From Rhexocercosporidium sp. MPI-PUGE-AT-0058 (taxonomy: Eukaryota > Ascomycota > Leotiomycetes > Helotiales), in contig JAGTJL010000034.1 of assembly GCA_020746875.1 (NCBI GenBank), forward strand, positions 1 through 64,000: DNA of 64,000 nt, read 5' to 3'. Position 1 is the stretch's first letter, and each line of letters starts with the position of its first letter. Shown here piece by piece: positions 24,201-37,221 of the stretch. Under the pieces are notes generated by a model. The model was not told the DNA's origin and did not search any database. It worked only from the letters and a program-made list of their open reading frames with translations. The translations under genes and the position numbers were made by a program.

Positions 24201-26747
24201 ATAAAGAAGACTCCTTTTGAAGCTTTATGCGGTAAATTACCGATAATCGATTATATTCGCATATTAGGCTTTTTAACTTACGTACTTGAGAATAAAAGAG
24301 CTTATAAGCTAGCCGATAAATCCGACAGGGGTATTCTTGTCGGTTTTAAGTCTTTTAATAATTACTTGGTTTATTTATCGAGTAAAAGAGCCGTTATAAG
24401 CTCTAAAAACGTCTTAATTAAAGAGGATTTAATCCTTAAAGACGATATGACGGAAGAAACCGAATTCGATTATATAGTCGAAATACTTGAAGAGTTTGAA
24501 GGCACTAGCGACGATATTACTAAGCTAATAAGTGGTATTAACGACGATATGCCTAATAAAGACAATATAAGCGAAAAGTCGCCTATCGACTAATTAGAAG
24601 GCGAGAAAACGGATTTTGAAGACGAATCCGACTTATTCGCACCAGAGCTCCTTCAAACGCCAAAAGCTAATAAGAGGCCTAATACGCTTAGCCCGGAAAT
24701 ACCTAAAGCGCTTATTAAGAGGCCTAGAAAGGATTATTCGAGCTGGGAGCCTAACGTCGTAACTAGAAACGCTAGTACTAGCGCCAAAGACTCTAACTCT
24801 TCGGAAAATCAGCCAGTAATATACTTAAGCTTTAAGACGGCTATTCGCTAATTAAATAACTGGTTAATCGAAGAGGAAAAAGAAGCTTTTTCTGTCTATA
24901 AAGACGCTAAGAGACTAGCTTCTATAGCTTTAATAAGCTCTAAAATCGACGAAGACTTCGATCAAGGGCTAATAAAGCTGCCCGAAGAGCTAGAGGCTAA
25001 TAAAGTCGTTATTAAACGAACTAAAGGCCTTCAAATTTACGAGCCTAAAAGCCTTAAAGAGGCTATAGCTTCTCCGTATAAGGACTATTAGCTTAAAGCT
25101 ATAGAAAAAGAAGCTAATTCCTTAAAAAGTCACGAGACCTAGGAAATAATGCCAAAAGACGCTAGCAAGGCTTATAAGCCTTTAAAGACTAGATAGGTAT
25201 ATAAAATTAAAGAATTACTTAATTACTTCGAATTTAAAGCTAGATTCGTCGCTAAAGGATTTAAGCAACTCTACGGCCTTAATTACGTAAACACTTTTAT
25301 TAGCGTAGTAAAACAAATAGCTTAGCGACTTATATTCGCCTTAGCGGTCCTTTACGATTAGGTTATATAGAAAGTCGATATGATTTCGGCTTTTACGCAA
25401 AATAATATTAACGTAAACACTTTGTATATAATGCCTCTTAAAGGCATAAACGCCCAAAAATACGCTAGTAAACTACTCCTGCTTAATAAAGCCTTATACA
25501 GGCTAAAACAGTTAATTAGACTTTAGTTTATTACGTTAAAAGAAGTCCTAATCTAAAAACTCGGTTTTTAAGCCTTAATTATCGAGAATTATATCTTAAT
25601 TAATAAGAAGTAATAGCTTATAGTCTTTATTTATGTAAACGACTTAGTAATAATTAGCTTAAGCGTTAATAATATTAAATTCTTTATTAAAGAGCTTAAA
25701 AAGCTCTTTAAATTAAAGGATTTAAGGCTAATAAAGGACTATTTAAGTATAAATATCGATTATAACCTAAATAAAGGTTATATAAAGCTAAGTTAAGAGA
25801 GTTATATTGAGAAAGTGCTAGCGCGGTTTAATATAACCGATTATAAGCCTAAAGATATACTAATAGATTCGAAGGCTAAGTTAGAGTCTAATCTTAATTA
25901 AGTTAATAAAGAAGAAATAAATTAATATTAATAAATTATAAGCTGCTTCTTGTTTCTTACGCTAAATACTAAATCCAATATTTATTACTCGGTTATAAAA
26001 CTCGCTTAATTCGCTAGTAACCCTAGCGCCAATTACTTAATTGCCTTTAAAAACGTGCTTAAATACTTAAAAAGATTAAAAAAGCTAAAGCTAATCTACG
26101 AAAAAAGCTCTAATCGATATATAAGCGGCTATTACGACGCCGATTACGCCGGAGATATTAGTACGGCTAAATCGACTAGCGGCTTAAGCTTTTACTTAGC
26201 GAGTTACTTATTTAATTAGAAAAGTAAGCTTTAAAGTATTATAACTTAAAGTACGACTAAGGCCAAATATATAACTATTAATTCGGCTTTTAAAAAGGCT
26301 ATTTATATAAAGCAACTTCTAACCGAATTAGGCTATTATATACAGGAACGATTCCTTGTTTATACGGATAATAACGGCGCTCTCTTATTAATTAATAACT
26401 CTTAATTCCACGAGAGGACTAAATATATTGCCGTCAAATACTATTACGTCCGCGACCTTATAAATCAAGGCGAAATAAACTTAATTTATATAAAAAGGTC
26501 TAAACAAAAAGCCGACGGCTTTACGAAGCCGTTAAATAAGCCTAAATTCATTGAATTCATAAGGCTTTTAAGACTAGCCGAATAAGGCTAAAGCAGAGGA
26601 AACGAGATTATAATTTATATTTCTTTCTTTTCATATCTGGCCTACTCTCCGCAAAGGGTTATTTTATATATTTATTTTATTCTTGTAAATATAAGCTCTG
26701 CTTTAAAGCTAGCTTATAAAGCTATTACGTCACTCATTAAGAGGGCG

Positions 26748-27058
26748 TGTTGGATTTCACTTCGGTAACTCGTGCCGATTCTACCTTAGAATAGTTAAAG
26801 GAGTTTCCATTACTTACGCGGCCCGGAAATTACCTTTGTATTCCGGGAAATTACGCTCGTATTTAATTACGTAGCTCGTATAAGCTACGTAATTAGTTAC
26901 GTAATCGTAAAAGCTTCTAGAAAAGCTATTATTTTATATATAACTACCGAAGAGCTCTTCTAGCTCTTCAAGCTTTTAAGCAAGCAATTCTCTCTCTTTG
27001 ATCACGTGTCCTCACCTACTGCGCTTCCTCATTCCTGATTGGCTCGCCTATTCTCACA
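26748..27058 (+). repeat. 3' LTR of Copia E (311 bp)
   Basis: Same length and ends as the 5' LTR; followed by the target duplication ATTAG at 27059-27063. Confidence 0.95.
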
Positions 27059-27063
27059 ATTAG

Positions 27064-30000
27064 TTATATTAAATAAAAACGTTATTATATTAAATAAAAA
27101 TAGCTTTTAATATACTTCCTTTATTTCGCGCGTCTCGTGTTTTAATTCGATTCCCTTTCTTGCCTCTTTTCTAGCCTTTAAGACTCGCACTCGTTTTTTA
27201 TTAATTTTAAAGAAGCGTAAATCGTCTCGTACTTTATTTAAGCCTCGCTCTCTTATTAAGCGCGCTTAAGGTATATATATACTATTTTAAAGCTTGCTTT
27301 TTATTAATAATTTATTTTATTTATATTAATTAAAATCTAAGAAAAGAATTTATAAATCTTTATTTATTATATATTCGCGCTGTTATTCGTAGCCGTGGTA
27401 ATTATAAATACTATTTCGCTAATACTCTCGCTACTAAAAGTCGATGTTATAATTACACCTCCGGTTATAAGTACGATTCCGCTACGGAAGATATACTTAA
27501 GTATAATAAAAGATTAATTATAATTATAGACTTTAATAATAAAAAGGTATAATAATTATATTATAATTAATCGAGTATTTCACTAATTAATTTATAAAGT
27601 ATTAAAAAGTATAAAATTACTTTAAAAGCCTTAATAAAAGACTTAATAAATAATAAAGAGTTTAATAAAAATATAAAGTTAAATCTTCCGGTATACTTTT
27701 AAAAGCTAAGTCTAAAGTATAATAAAAAAAATAACTTTAATAATAATATTAATACTAATATAAAATCTTTAATAAAGTTTAATAATTTTATATAAAGTTT
27801 AAAAAAGTTCGCGAAAGTCTTAAAGATAATAATTATTTATTAATTTAAGTTTAAGTAAATTCTTTTTACGCTTTTAATAAATTATTTATAAGCTCGGACT
27901 GGATTTAAACGGACTTTACTTAAGCTTAAGCTAGATTTAAGTAGACTTTGCCTGGGCTCGGGCTGGATTTCGCGTTTACGTTCGGCGTTTTTAAAACGCG
28001 AATACTTAAAATATTAAATTAAAAAAGTTTTATAAATAAAAAATTATATAAAAATATTCTTAATATACTTTTAATAAATATATTTAAAGCTTTTTAACTT
28101 AAGATTAGTAATTATTAAAGTTTAAAAATACTTTAAAAAGCTCGAATTTCTAATAAGATAAATTCTTTATAAGCTTATTAATAAGTATATTAGCGATTAA
28201 AAGATATATTACTTTAAATAATTTATAAGTATATTTTTATTTAAGTTATATATTTTAAATATTTATATAATAAAACTTAATAATAATTCTCTTAATATTA
28301 TTTATAACTAGTTTAATCGTTTATTAATTATTATAAAAGATTTCCTAAGTCTTATTAATATTAAAAGCTAAGTTTTAAAAAAATCGTTAAAAAGCTATAA
28401 TTTCTTTTTTAATATATTTTAATATTAATAATTTTGTTTTAATAATTAACGTAATAATTATAAATTACCTTAATGCTTTTTAAATTATTAGCCCGCTAAA
28501 TAATAAAATTATATAACCTTAAAATAATTTCCGAGTTTTAACGTTATTTATAAAAAATATATTTAAAGCAATATAAAGCGCTTTTTCTTAATTACTTTCG
28601 TATATAATATTTAAAAAGCGCGTATTAAATAAATAATAAATAAGCTAATATATAATTATAAAATATTTTAGACTAAGGTTTGTCGTAAACTATAAGAGCT
28701 AGGCAATTATAAAGGCTACGTTTAGTCTTATAATAATTATTATATATAATACCGACTTAATTTTTTTTTAATAAGTTTTAATATATTTTTTAAAAGTTTA
28801 TCTTTTATACTTAATAAAATCGATTTAAGGGAGTAATATTATAGGACACCTCTTATTAACTTATTTAAACTTTTAAGTAATCTTTTTAATATATTAATTA
28901 TAAATTAAGGAAATAGTTTTACGCTTTTTATTGCGTATTATTTTAATTTTTAAAAATTATTTAATATCTTTAAGATTATATATATTATACGCTTAATTTA
29001 GTCGCTTAATAAAATCCTGTTTAAGCTTTAAGTTGTCTTAATAGTAAAGTACTTAAATGTTATTTACGTAAAAGAAAATAAGGATTTTATAAATAAAATC
29101 TATAAATATATACGGTTTCTTTAAGTATAAAATTAGCTTTAAATTTATTAACGTTTTATTAATATATTTATATTATAAATATAAAGAGTCACGTATTCCG
29201 TAAAGAGCGCGATTAACTCGTAATATATATTTAGGCTTATTAAAACTTAAAGGGAATTTATAATATACGGTTTCGCCGTTTATATCTCGAAAAGCGTTAA
29301 TAAACGCGTTAATTACGTCAAAGCACTTGACTTCTAAGTCAAAATAAGCTGCGAGCGCTATAGCGATTTAAAAGAATTTAATTAAAAGTATATTAACGTA
29401 TATAAAAATAATCGTTAATTTACTTTAAAAATTACTTCGTATAATAATTCGGGATTTATATTTTAAAATATATCCTTTTAAATTTAACTTATATTTAAAA
29501 ACTTATATAAGTAAGATAAGTATTAATATAATATTTAAATTAAATACTTTTAAGGTTTAATAACTTTATTTATTTATTATTTTTATTTTTAAGCTTATAT
29601 CTTTTTTAAATTATTCTTTTATTAAGTAATTCTTAAAATCGCTTTATTATTTTAATTTAAGTAAAAAATCTTAAACTTTAATTTTTAAAAGTAAAATCAT
29701 TTTTTTTAATAATTAACGGCTCGTTTATATTATTATTATAATTATATAATATATAATCTTCGTTAAATCTTAAAGATTATTTTATTTTTTTAATAATATA
29801 TATTAATTAAGCACAAGCCCTTAAAGCATTTAATTGATTTTAAATTAAAGATTATTATATTAATCGAGGATTTAATTACCCCCGAAATTAAGTTCATTCT
29901 TAAGTTTTAAGTTACCTTTATCGAGGCGTGTTTATTTAAGAATAATTATAAATATTATAAATACTTTATTATTTTAATCTTTTTATAATCTTTTTCTTTT

Positions 30001-33000
30001 TCTTTTACTTTTAGCTAGCTTTTTTACTTTTATTAAGCTTTTAATAAATATATTTAATTTTAATTAAGCTTCTTTTATTATAATTTAAAAGCGTATTACT
30101 TTCGCTTATGTTACTTTTATCGTCTGAGCACTTTATACTTTAATTTAAAAATGCGGTATTAAAATTATTACCGAAGACTTTTTTTATAATTAAGGTCTTA
30201 ACGGTATTTAAATATTAATATATGATAATCGAAGCGGATTTTACGCTTAATTTTATAATATATTCGAATCTCGATTAATAAGTTATATACTTTTACGCGA
30301 GTCGAATGCTTTTAAATCCTACTTTATACTTAAAATAAACTTTTAATTTAATATACTCTTTTTTAATTCCTTATTTTATTTAAGAGGGCCTTTTAAAGTA
30401 AAAGTATATTCTAAAGTTAAAAGTCTATTTATTATACTCAGGCTATTAATAAACTCTTTTATCCCCGAGTTCTAATTCTTAAAGCTTTTAATTAATTTTT
30501 AAATTCGTTTAATATATAATTAAAGTAAGTCTTCGCTTAAGAAATTCATATTATTTTCCTCGATAATTATATTTTTAATAATATTCTTAATAATTTTAGC
30601 TTAGTTTATAATAGACTTATCCTCCTTAATAAGATCGCAAATAGACTTAGCTTTTTAAATCGTAATCTTTATTTTTTTACTTAAAGTAATATAAAAGCTA
30701 TTTTTATTAAAGCGCACGTTACGTATAATAATTATTTTATCGAGACGTAGTATTTAAATCTTATAAATATTAAAAGCGTAAAAACTTATAAAATATTCAA
30801 TATATATACGCGCAATTATTTTAAACGCTTTCTTATTTTATTCTTTAACTCTTTTTATTATTAATAAGTACGCTTTATAATTATATATATAAATCTTATT
30901 TTAATTTAATTTAAAATTTATAATAAGTCTTATAATAAGCGCTAGATTATATTACCGAAAATAGTTCCGAAACCACCTGTCGTTGACTTTAATAAGTAAT
31001 AGTTAGTCATTTACTTGCCTTAGGCTTTTATTATATAAATAAATCCTTACGAGTATATATTTAATACTTAAATTTATAAAAAGATTAATTAATAGTCTTA
31101 TGTTAATGCTTTTATTAATTACTTCTTGATTAGCTCTTTCGGCTCCGCTATTTAATTTATAAGTTTTCGTTAATAAGAGCTCGAGGTCAATTTCGAGTTT
31201 ATTAGCTTATCTTTTATATTTCGTAAATCCTCGAATTATAATAACTGCTTTCTTTTAATTATATTTAAATTTATATATTAAGAATTTAAACTACTTTCGA
31301 ACTTAAGCTTTAAAGCTTTTAATATATTAAAACACTTTATTATGCTTTTTTATTTATAATATATAATTAATAAATAAGCCGTTATATTCGCATTTAAGTA
31401 TAAAGAGCTAAAAGTAATTACTTTAATATTTTAAATAATTAAATAAATCCTAAGTAATTCTTTAAAATTATTTAAGAGATTTCTTTTTTAATAGACGTCT
31501 AAAGATTACTTAAGTAATATAAGTTAAAATATATTACTCGCACTTAATTCTCTTTATTATTTTAATAATCTTAATATTTTTCGCCGTGCTTATTAATTTC
31601 CTTAAAGCATTTAGGCTTAAATAGCTTACTCGTAAATATTAAATATACTCTGAGTTTATTTTAAAACGCTTATAATCTCTGAATAGTTTATACGATTTAT
31701 TTACTCTTTTAAAAAGCGTTAAAAATATTATAATTTTTATAACGCTTAAGAATATATTATAAGTACTTAAAGAATAAATTAAACGTAGCTTATATTTAAA
31801 GAAAACGAGATTTTATTTACGCTTTAACTGTCGTATTATATAATATTCTTTAATTAATAAGCTTTCCTCGTTTCATTTCAAAGTATAATTTATATTATAA
31901 AACCAAAGACTAATTTTATAAAGATAAGCTTTAAAAATAATATTAATATACAAGTTTTTTATAATTACGACGTCGTAAAGCGTAAAATTAAATAATTTTC
32001 TATTCAGACTTTTAAGCACTTCTTTTATGACTCGAGTTCCGCGCTTAATAATAAGCAACTAAGAGTTCTTATACTTAACTAAATCTTTAAGAGTAGATTT
32101 TATAAAAAATCCTTTTAATAATATTAAACGATTATTAATTAAATTAATTACTTTATAGTTATTTAATAAAGTAAAATTTAATAAAAGATAAAGTAAATTC
32201 TAAAAGAAATATATACTTATAATTAAATGCTCGGCTAGATTAAGTAAAAGTATTAGGTGCGCGTAAGTCCCGCTTATTCTTTTTTTATTTAATAAGTTTC
32301 CGAGAAAAGTAGACTTTTTTTTATTTAATTTATTAAATCTTTATTTATTTAATTTTATTAAAAAATCTTTTATTAATTAAGGGAAAGGCTTATCCGAGCT
32401 CATTTACTTATAAAGAGCTTTCTATTATAATATAATAAACCGCTGCCGGATCTTATTATAATATTAATTATTTATTTTTAGGTATAAATAAGCTATTTTA
32501 TCTTAATATTTAATAAAACCTTTTCCATAAATAACTATTTAAAGATAAGCATAATTTAAGGGAAATTAATAGTGGTTTTATCCTTTAAGTATAAATATGC
32601 CTTTTTTATAAGTTTTCTTTTTATTTTAAATCGGTTTAATCTTTTGTTAAGTAAATTAAAAGCTTTTAAGTCGAGTGTCTTATTATTATTAAAGCGTAAA
32701 TTAAAAGTAAAGAAATGACTATGCCTTAATTTTTTACTTATAAGCTATTAATATTAGCGATTAACTTAATTAAAATAAAACAATTATGCGAATTATTTTA
32801 AAGAGTATTTAAGAGGTATTCCGAGCTCGTCGGCTTCCTTAATCTTAAAAAAGTACTTTTAAGCTTATAAGCTATTAAAGTTATTAATTATAATTAAGAA
32901 AAAGTTAATGCTAAAGGTGTCGAGCACTTTTAATATATAATATAAGTTCCCTTTACGAATTAACTTTTAATATTATATAATTCAGACTTTTGGGTTTTAA

Positions 33001-33817
33001 ACGTTTTTTATATTTAAAAATTATAAGTAATCTTAATAAATTGTCGTTTAAATTATTATATTCGTTTAATATAAAACTGTTTTAAGCGTATAAATTAGTG
33101 CTTAAATATTAATTCTTTTCTTAACGATAAACTATATAACGATTATATTAAAAAATTAACGACTTATAATTTTCTTAATCTATTCGTAGAACTTAAAGTA
33201 TACTATAGTTCGTAATTATTATATTACGCACTTTATAATATACGCTTTAGCTTCGGCTTTAGCTTCTTTTTAATAAAATTCTACGGTTATTTTAACAAAC
33301 TCGTGTAATCGAATAAGAAGAGGAGTAATAAAAGCGTTAAAGCTTGTAATTATTTAATCTAAAAAAGACGTAGTTATTACGTGACAATCGAGCGCTTATT
33401 TTTAAAGTTATTCGTTATACTCGTTCGTTTTTATTATATAATTTAATTTAACGAAATTATTCTTTTATTAAGTAATTTATTCGGCGGTTTATAAATTTTT
33501 ATTAATAATTTTAATTAATGTTTTTATATTTAAAATATTTAAGTTAACGAAAGGCCAGAGTCCGAGCATTTAAGCGCTAAAAGTTAAATGATTTATTTAT
33601 AACGAGAAGTCTTTAGGCTTTAAGTATATAATGTTTATATTAAGACCGCTAAGACTATCGTATAATGACATCTTAATAATCGCGTTAAGAAGTATATTAG
33701 AATTTAAGCGTAAAGAAAAGAAACGAAGATCGTAAAATTAAAGTTAAATAAATTAAATTAAAGCTCGAAATCTATATATGCCAAAAGTAGCTTATAAAAA
33801 TAAATTTAACTCTTAAT
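27064..33817 (-). mobile_element. Copia D, main internal region
   Basis: AT-rich, RIP-mutated. The minus strand carries the reverse-transcriptase remnant near 29240-29365. Regions to its right (to about 33800) should be the integrase and gag of the same element, but they are too decayed to read reliably. No other gene is seen in this 6.7-kb stretch. Confidence 0.75.
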
Positions 33818-34006
33818 TGTCGTATAAAAGTAAAATAAGCTTTTAGTGATTTAAAAACTTTATAATTAATATAAAAAGTAAAGGTTTAAAAAATATATTA
33901 AAGTAAGCGTTATCTTTTATAAAAGAGGACTGTGACCCGAGTATATATACACGTGAGTGCTTACGAGAGTATACACATGACTAATAGACTGCGCTAGGGC
34001 GCGACA
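33818..34006 (-). repeat. LTR of Copia D, right copy (189 bp; 5' LTR)
   Basis: Starts TGTCGTA and ends GCGCGACA, keeping the canonical CA end. Followed by target duplication TTAAG at 34007-34011. Confidence 0.88.
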
Positions 34007-36504
34007 TTAAGAAATTACTTTAAAGTAAAATCTTAAGTAATAATTATAATAATATCGTGACAAAACACTTTAAGTTTTAAAAAACCTTTAAATTACTTTC
34101 GAGGAAATACTTTTAATAAAGATTATATATAAACGTTAAAAAGTATGTAAGTATTTACGTAAAATATTAAAAAAGGAAATTACAAAGGCACCGACTTTAT
34201 GACGAGTTAGCTTTATTTTTTATTCCTTTAAAACCTTAAAAAGAAATAATTATAGATTTTATTATAAACTTACCGTCGAGTAAAAAGGTAAGTCGAGTGT
34301 ACGATTTTATTTTTATAATTGTCGATCGATTTACGAAGTTAATTTAATATATCTTTATAATAAAGATAATTACCGCACTCGAGCTAATTAAGCTTTTTAT
34401 ATAATATATATATAAGGACTTTAAATGTCTTAAGAGTATTATTATTAATAAAGGCTTTGTCTTTATAAGTAAGTTCTAGTCTTCGATAATATTTTACTTT
34501 TAAGTTTGACGCCGACTTAATATTATATTTTATTTATAAATTAATAAGTAAATTAAATAATAAAATTAAGTCTTAGAATTTTATTTAAAGATATATTATA
34601 ATTACTGCTAAAATAATTAGGCCTTTAAGCTAGCCTTAGCGAAATTTATATATAATAATTTAATATATATATTTATTAATTTAATACTTTTTTTAAATAT
34701 TATATAAGTTTAATTTAAAGTTTAATTTAAACGTTAAGGACGACGTTTAAAAAGGAAGAGTACTTATTATAATTAAAAGAGTACGACTCTTATAATAAAA
34801 AAGAAAAGTACTTATAGAAAAGCTTTAAATTACTTTTAAATTTTATAAAAAGTTTTATAATATTAAATATAAAAAGATTAGGTTTTAAGTTAAAAATATA
34901 GTTTTATTAATTACAAAGTACTTTTAATAATTAAAGCTTTTTTAAAGGCTTATTAATAAATTTCTAAGGCCTTTTAAGATTAAAAAAGTTATTTATAATT
35001 ATAATTAAATATATTGGCTCGAACTGCCCCCGACTTACCGTATTTATAATACTTTTTATATATTACTTTTAAAACCGTAATAAAGACGAAAGGGAGTCGA
35101 AGTTAGACCGGAAGCAATTTAAATATAAAAATAAAAAAAGTTCGAGATTAAGTTTATTTAAGTTTATAAAAATATAAAGCGAGGCCGTTTATATTTAATT
35201 TATTAAAAGAATTATTTTATTATAAATAATACTTAAGAGTTTATAAATCATTTTATATACGCTAAAGATACGTTATAAAAATACTTAAAAAATATATTAA
35301 AAGAAAGAAAATCGGAATTATAATAAAAGTTATAAAAATAAAAAGATTAAAAGTAAAAGTTTTTATTTAAACCTTAAAAGGCGCTAAAAGTAAAACGAAA
35401 AAAGCTCGAAGACATAAACCGTAATATAATAAAAAGCCTAAAGGCGTTATTTATAGCTCGAGGCTGCCGCTAAGGGAGCGGAGACGGCGGGCCTAAAGAT
35501 CCTCCTTTATATCTTTATTCTTATTTTTATTTTTATTTTTCTTCTTTTTAACTTCGCCCTTAAAGGCTTATTGAAGTTAATATAAAAGAAATATAAAAGT
35601 ATATTAATATTTATAAAAATATAACGTAATAACTCTTAAAAGAGAGCGTTAGTCTCGTTTTACGTAATAAGAAACTAACGAAGGAAGGCATTAATAATAA
35701 TAGCAGCGATAAGAGCAGTAATAATAGCGGCGGCAAGACGGGGGATAGCAGAGGCGAGACGGAGGGGAGACGAAGCGTTACCGCTAATAGACCGGGCGGC
35801 TTAAGTAAATCGGTCTACCGCGGTTATTATAGTAATAGTTAAATCCCGAACCTCGTCGGCCGAGGCAAAACCAGAGGCGAAGTCATCTTAGGCCGTAAGT
35901 AGCTTTAAGGCAAGGTCGTATGCCTCCTCGAGAAGCTATTAGAGTTAATATAAATGCTTTAATATTTATTAATAACGAAGGAATATTAAAGTACTTACGG
36001 CGATATACCGGGACTTTTAATTACGGCAGTAATTATACTTAATATTATTAGCTTTAAAAAAGATATAAACGTAGTTTATTACGTTATTAATAAGGTGGCG
36101 AGCGCAGCGGCAGTAAATCGAAGTTATAATAAAGGCAAGTTAAATGTATAATTTAATATAATATAATATAATATAACGGGGATAAGACGGAGGGGCAGCG
36201 AAGCTAAATCGGAGGAAAAGATAATAATATTAACTAAAGATTAAATTTATTTAAAGGCTAAAATGTAAATAACTTACGGTAGAACTTATTATATTATTTA
36301 ATTACGCGAATTACTATTAATTTAAACTCGTTTATATTTCGATTTAGGTCCGTAATATTACTGTTTACTTTATAAGTAAATTACTCTTATTTTAAAGAAT
36401 CGAGTTCGATTTGAGTCCGTATGTATTTCGATTTACGCTTATTATATTATATTATTATTATATTATTTCGTATTTTATAAATAAGATCTTAGGAGAGGGG
36501 GTAA

Positions 36505-36706
36505 TATTAGGAGTGGAATCTAATATAAAGAAGGTCGGGGGTTTTACGGAAGGTTTACAGGCTTAGTATAGATCACGTATTAATATCTTTATTTATTTAC
36601 TTCGGAGGGAAGTAAAGAGGATTTAAAAGGCTAGAAATCAGTCTGAATTACAGCTAATATACCTTAAACGTTTCGAATAGTAATTCCTTATCATTTAAAC
36701 CTTATA
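36505..36706 (+). repeat. 3' LTR of Gypsy C (202 bp)
   Basis: Starts TATTAGG (mutated TGTCAGG) and ends CCTTATA; followed by target duplication ATTAT at 36707-36711. Confidence 0.9.
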
Positions 36707-36711
36707 ATTAT

Positions 36712-37221
36712 CTCGGAATCGTTATTCTTATATAGGGATCGACAGTCCTTTCAGTTTATTACGGATTCTATAGCGATTTATATCTGCAGAACTTATACTA
36801 AGCTATAATCTTTATCTTAGCTGTGGTTTGCATTATAATAACTTTAAGCTTAAAGTTTCGACATCCAATTCTTAAGCTATATCGAATTGCGATATACGCT
36901 TTCCTTGGCCTTTCGGCCATAATCTTTATAATACATAGGCTTATTATTCATAATTAGGAGACCTAGAACCGTAAGATAAGCCTGATATATATGCTAATTA
37001 CGGTAATACTCAATCTCATTAGAGCTGTAATTTATATAATAAGGATTCCGGAGAGATAGCACAAACTGCGCTATAACATTTACGGATATAGCCACCAGAT
37101 ATTCCATTTTATAGTTGTCTTTGCTAGTTTGATATACATGTTTAGATTACTGAGCGCTTTTGGCTTTATCCACTCGCAGGCTCATCTGTGCTCGAAGACC
37201 GACATACAGACTTATAACTAA
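36712..37221 (+). pseudogene. PAQR / haemolysin III-type membrane receptor, 3' part of split pseudogene
   Basis: Begins LGIVIL directly after the Gypsy C target duplication and continues the frame left at 15717, giving the family's (D/N)YLGIVIL helix. It goes on through VYYGFYSDLYLQ, FLGLSAI, IRIPER (family ARIPER) and GYSHQIFHFIVVFA (family GSSHQIFH, a helix with a metal-binding His). It ends at TAA 37219-37221. Stops within it fall at codons expected to be Trp or Gln. RIP-type changes fade out towards 37150, and the last 30 codons look normal. Together with the 15370-15717 part this accounts for most of a PAQR protein. Confidence 0.88.

Larger units (their letters stand above)
20893..27058 (+). 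mobile_element. Copia (Ty1) retrotransposon E, full-length (6166 bp), least degraded of the tower
   Basis: LTRs of 311 bp at 20893-21203 and 26748-27058, a target duplication ATTAG (20888-20892, 27059-27063), TGGTAGCAAT directly after the 5' LTR (primer-site position) and a purine tract AAGAGGGCG before the 3' LTR. One polyprotein frame can be followed almost end to end. Gag lies about 22080-23108 with a zinc knuckle CNKCKVTGHITSTC (22753-22794). Then come the pre-integrase Cys/His region (about 23570-23710), integrase (to about 24420), reverse transcriptase (about 25130-25900; its YVDD box reads YVND at 25633-25644) and RNase H ending in KADGFTKPL (about 26509). Internal stops are TAA, TAG and TGA at former Gln and Trp codons, as RIP produces. 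Confidence 0.95.
19513..34006 (-). mobile_element. Copia (Ty1) retrotransposon D, RIP-mutated, nested in Gypsy C
   Basis: Bounded by 189-bp LTRs and a 5-bp target duplication TTAAG (19508-19512, 34007-34011). Without the Copia E insertion it is about 8.3 kb, long for a Copia element. On the minus strand around 29240-29365 the Copia reverse-transcriptase block AAYFDLEVKCFDVINAF is readable, followed by a GETVYYKFPLSF-type segment, so the element runs right to left. The remainder of gag and pol is too mutated to place by eye. It inserted into the integrase region of Gypsy C. Confidence 0.85.
15718..36706 (+). mobile_element. Gypsy (Ty3) retrotransposon C, complete but RIP-mutated, carrying two nested elements
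   Basis: Identical-length LTRs (202 bp) at both ends, a 5-bp target duplication ATTAT (15713-15717 and 36707-36711), and a purine-rich tract at 36491-36502 just before the 3' LTR. The element's own length, after subtracting the nested insertion, is about 6.5 kb. On the plus strand gag lies about 16000-16900. Reverse transcriptase lies about 17760-18400 (GGGLRLCINYKGLN, FIKLDLKDTYY), RNase H to about 19000, integrase zinc region about 19230-19512, and integrase core about 34430-34700. The integrase is cut by Copia D. Stop codons throughout; inactive. Confidence 0.92.

Noticed and set aside
19513..34006. Tandem repeats or a CRISPR-like array in TA-rich stretches
   Set aside because: No regular repeat-spacer spacing; a eukaryotic RIP-mutated transposon explains the short repeated TA motifs.
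15718..36706. Dating the insertions from LTR divergence
   Set aside because: All LTR differences seen are transitions and their order conflicts with nesting, so a molecular clock is not usable.
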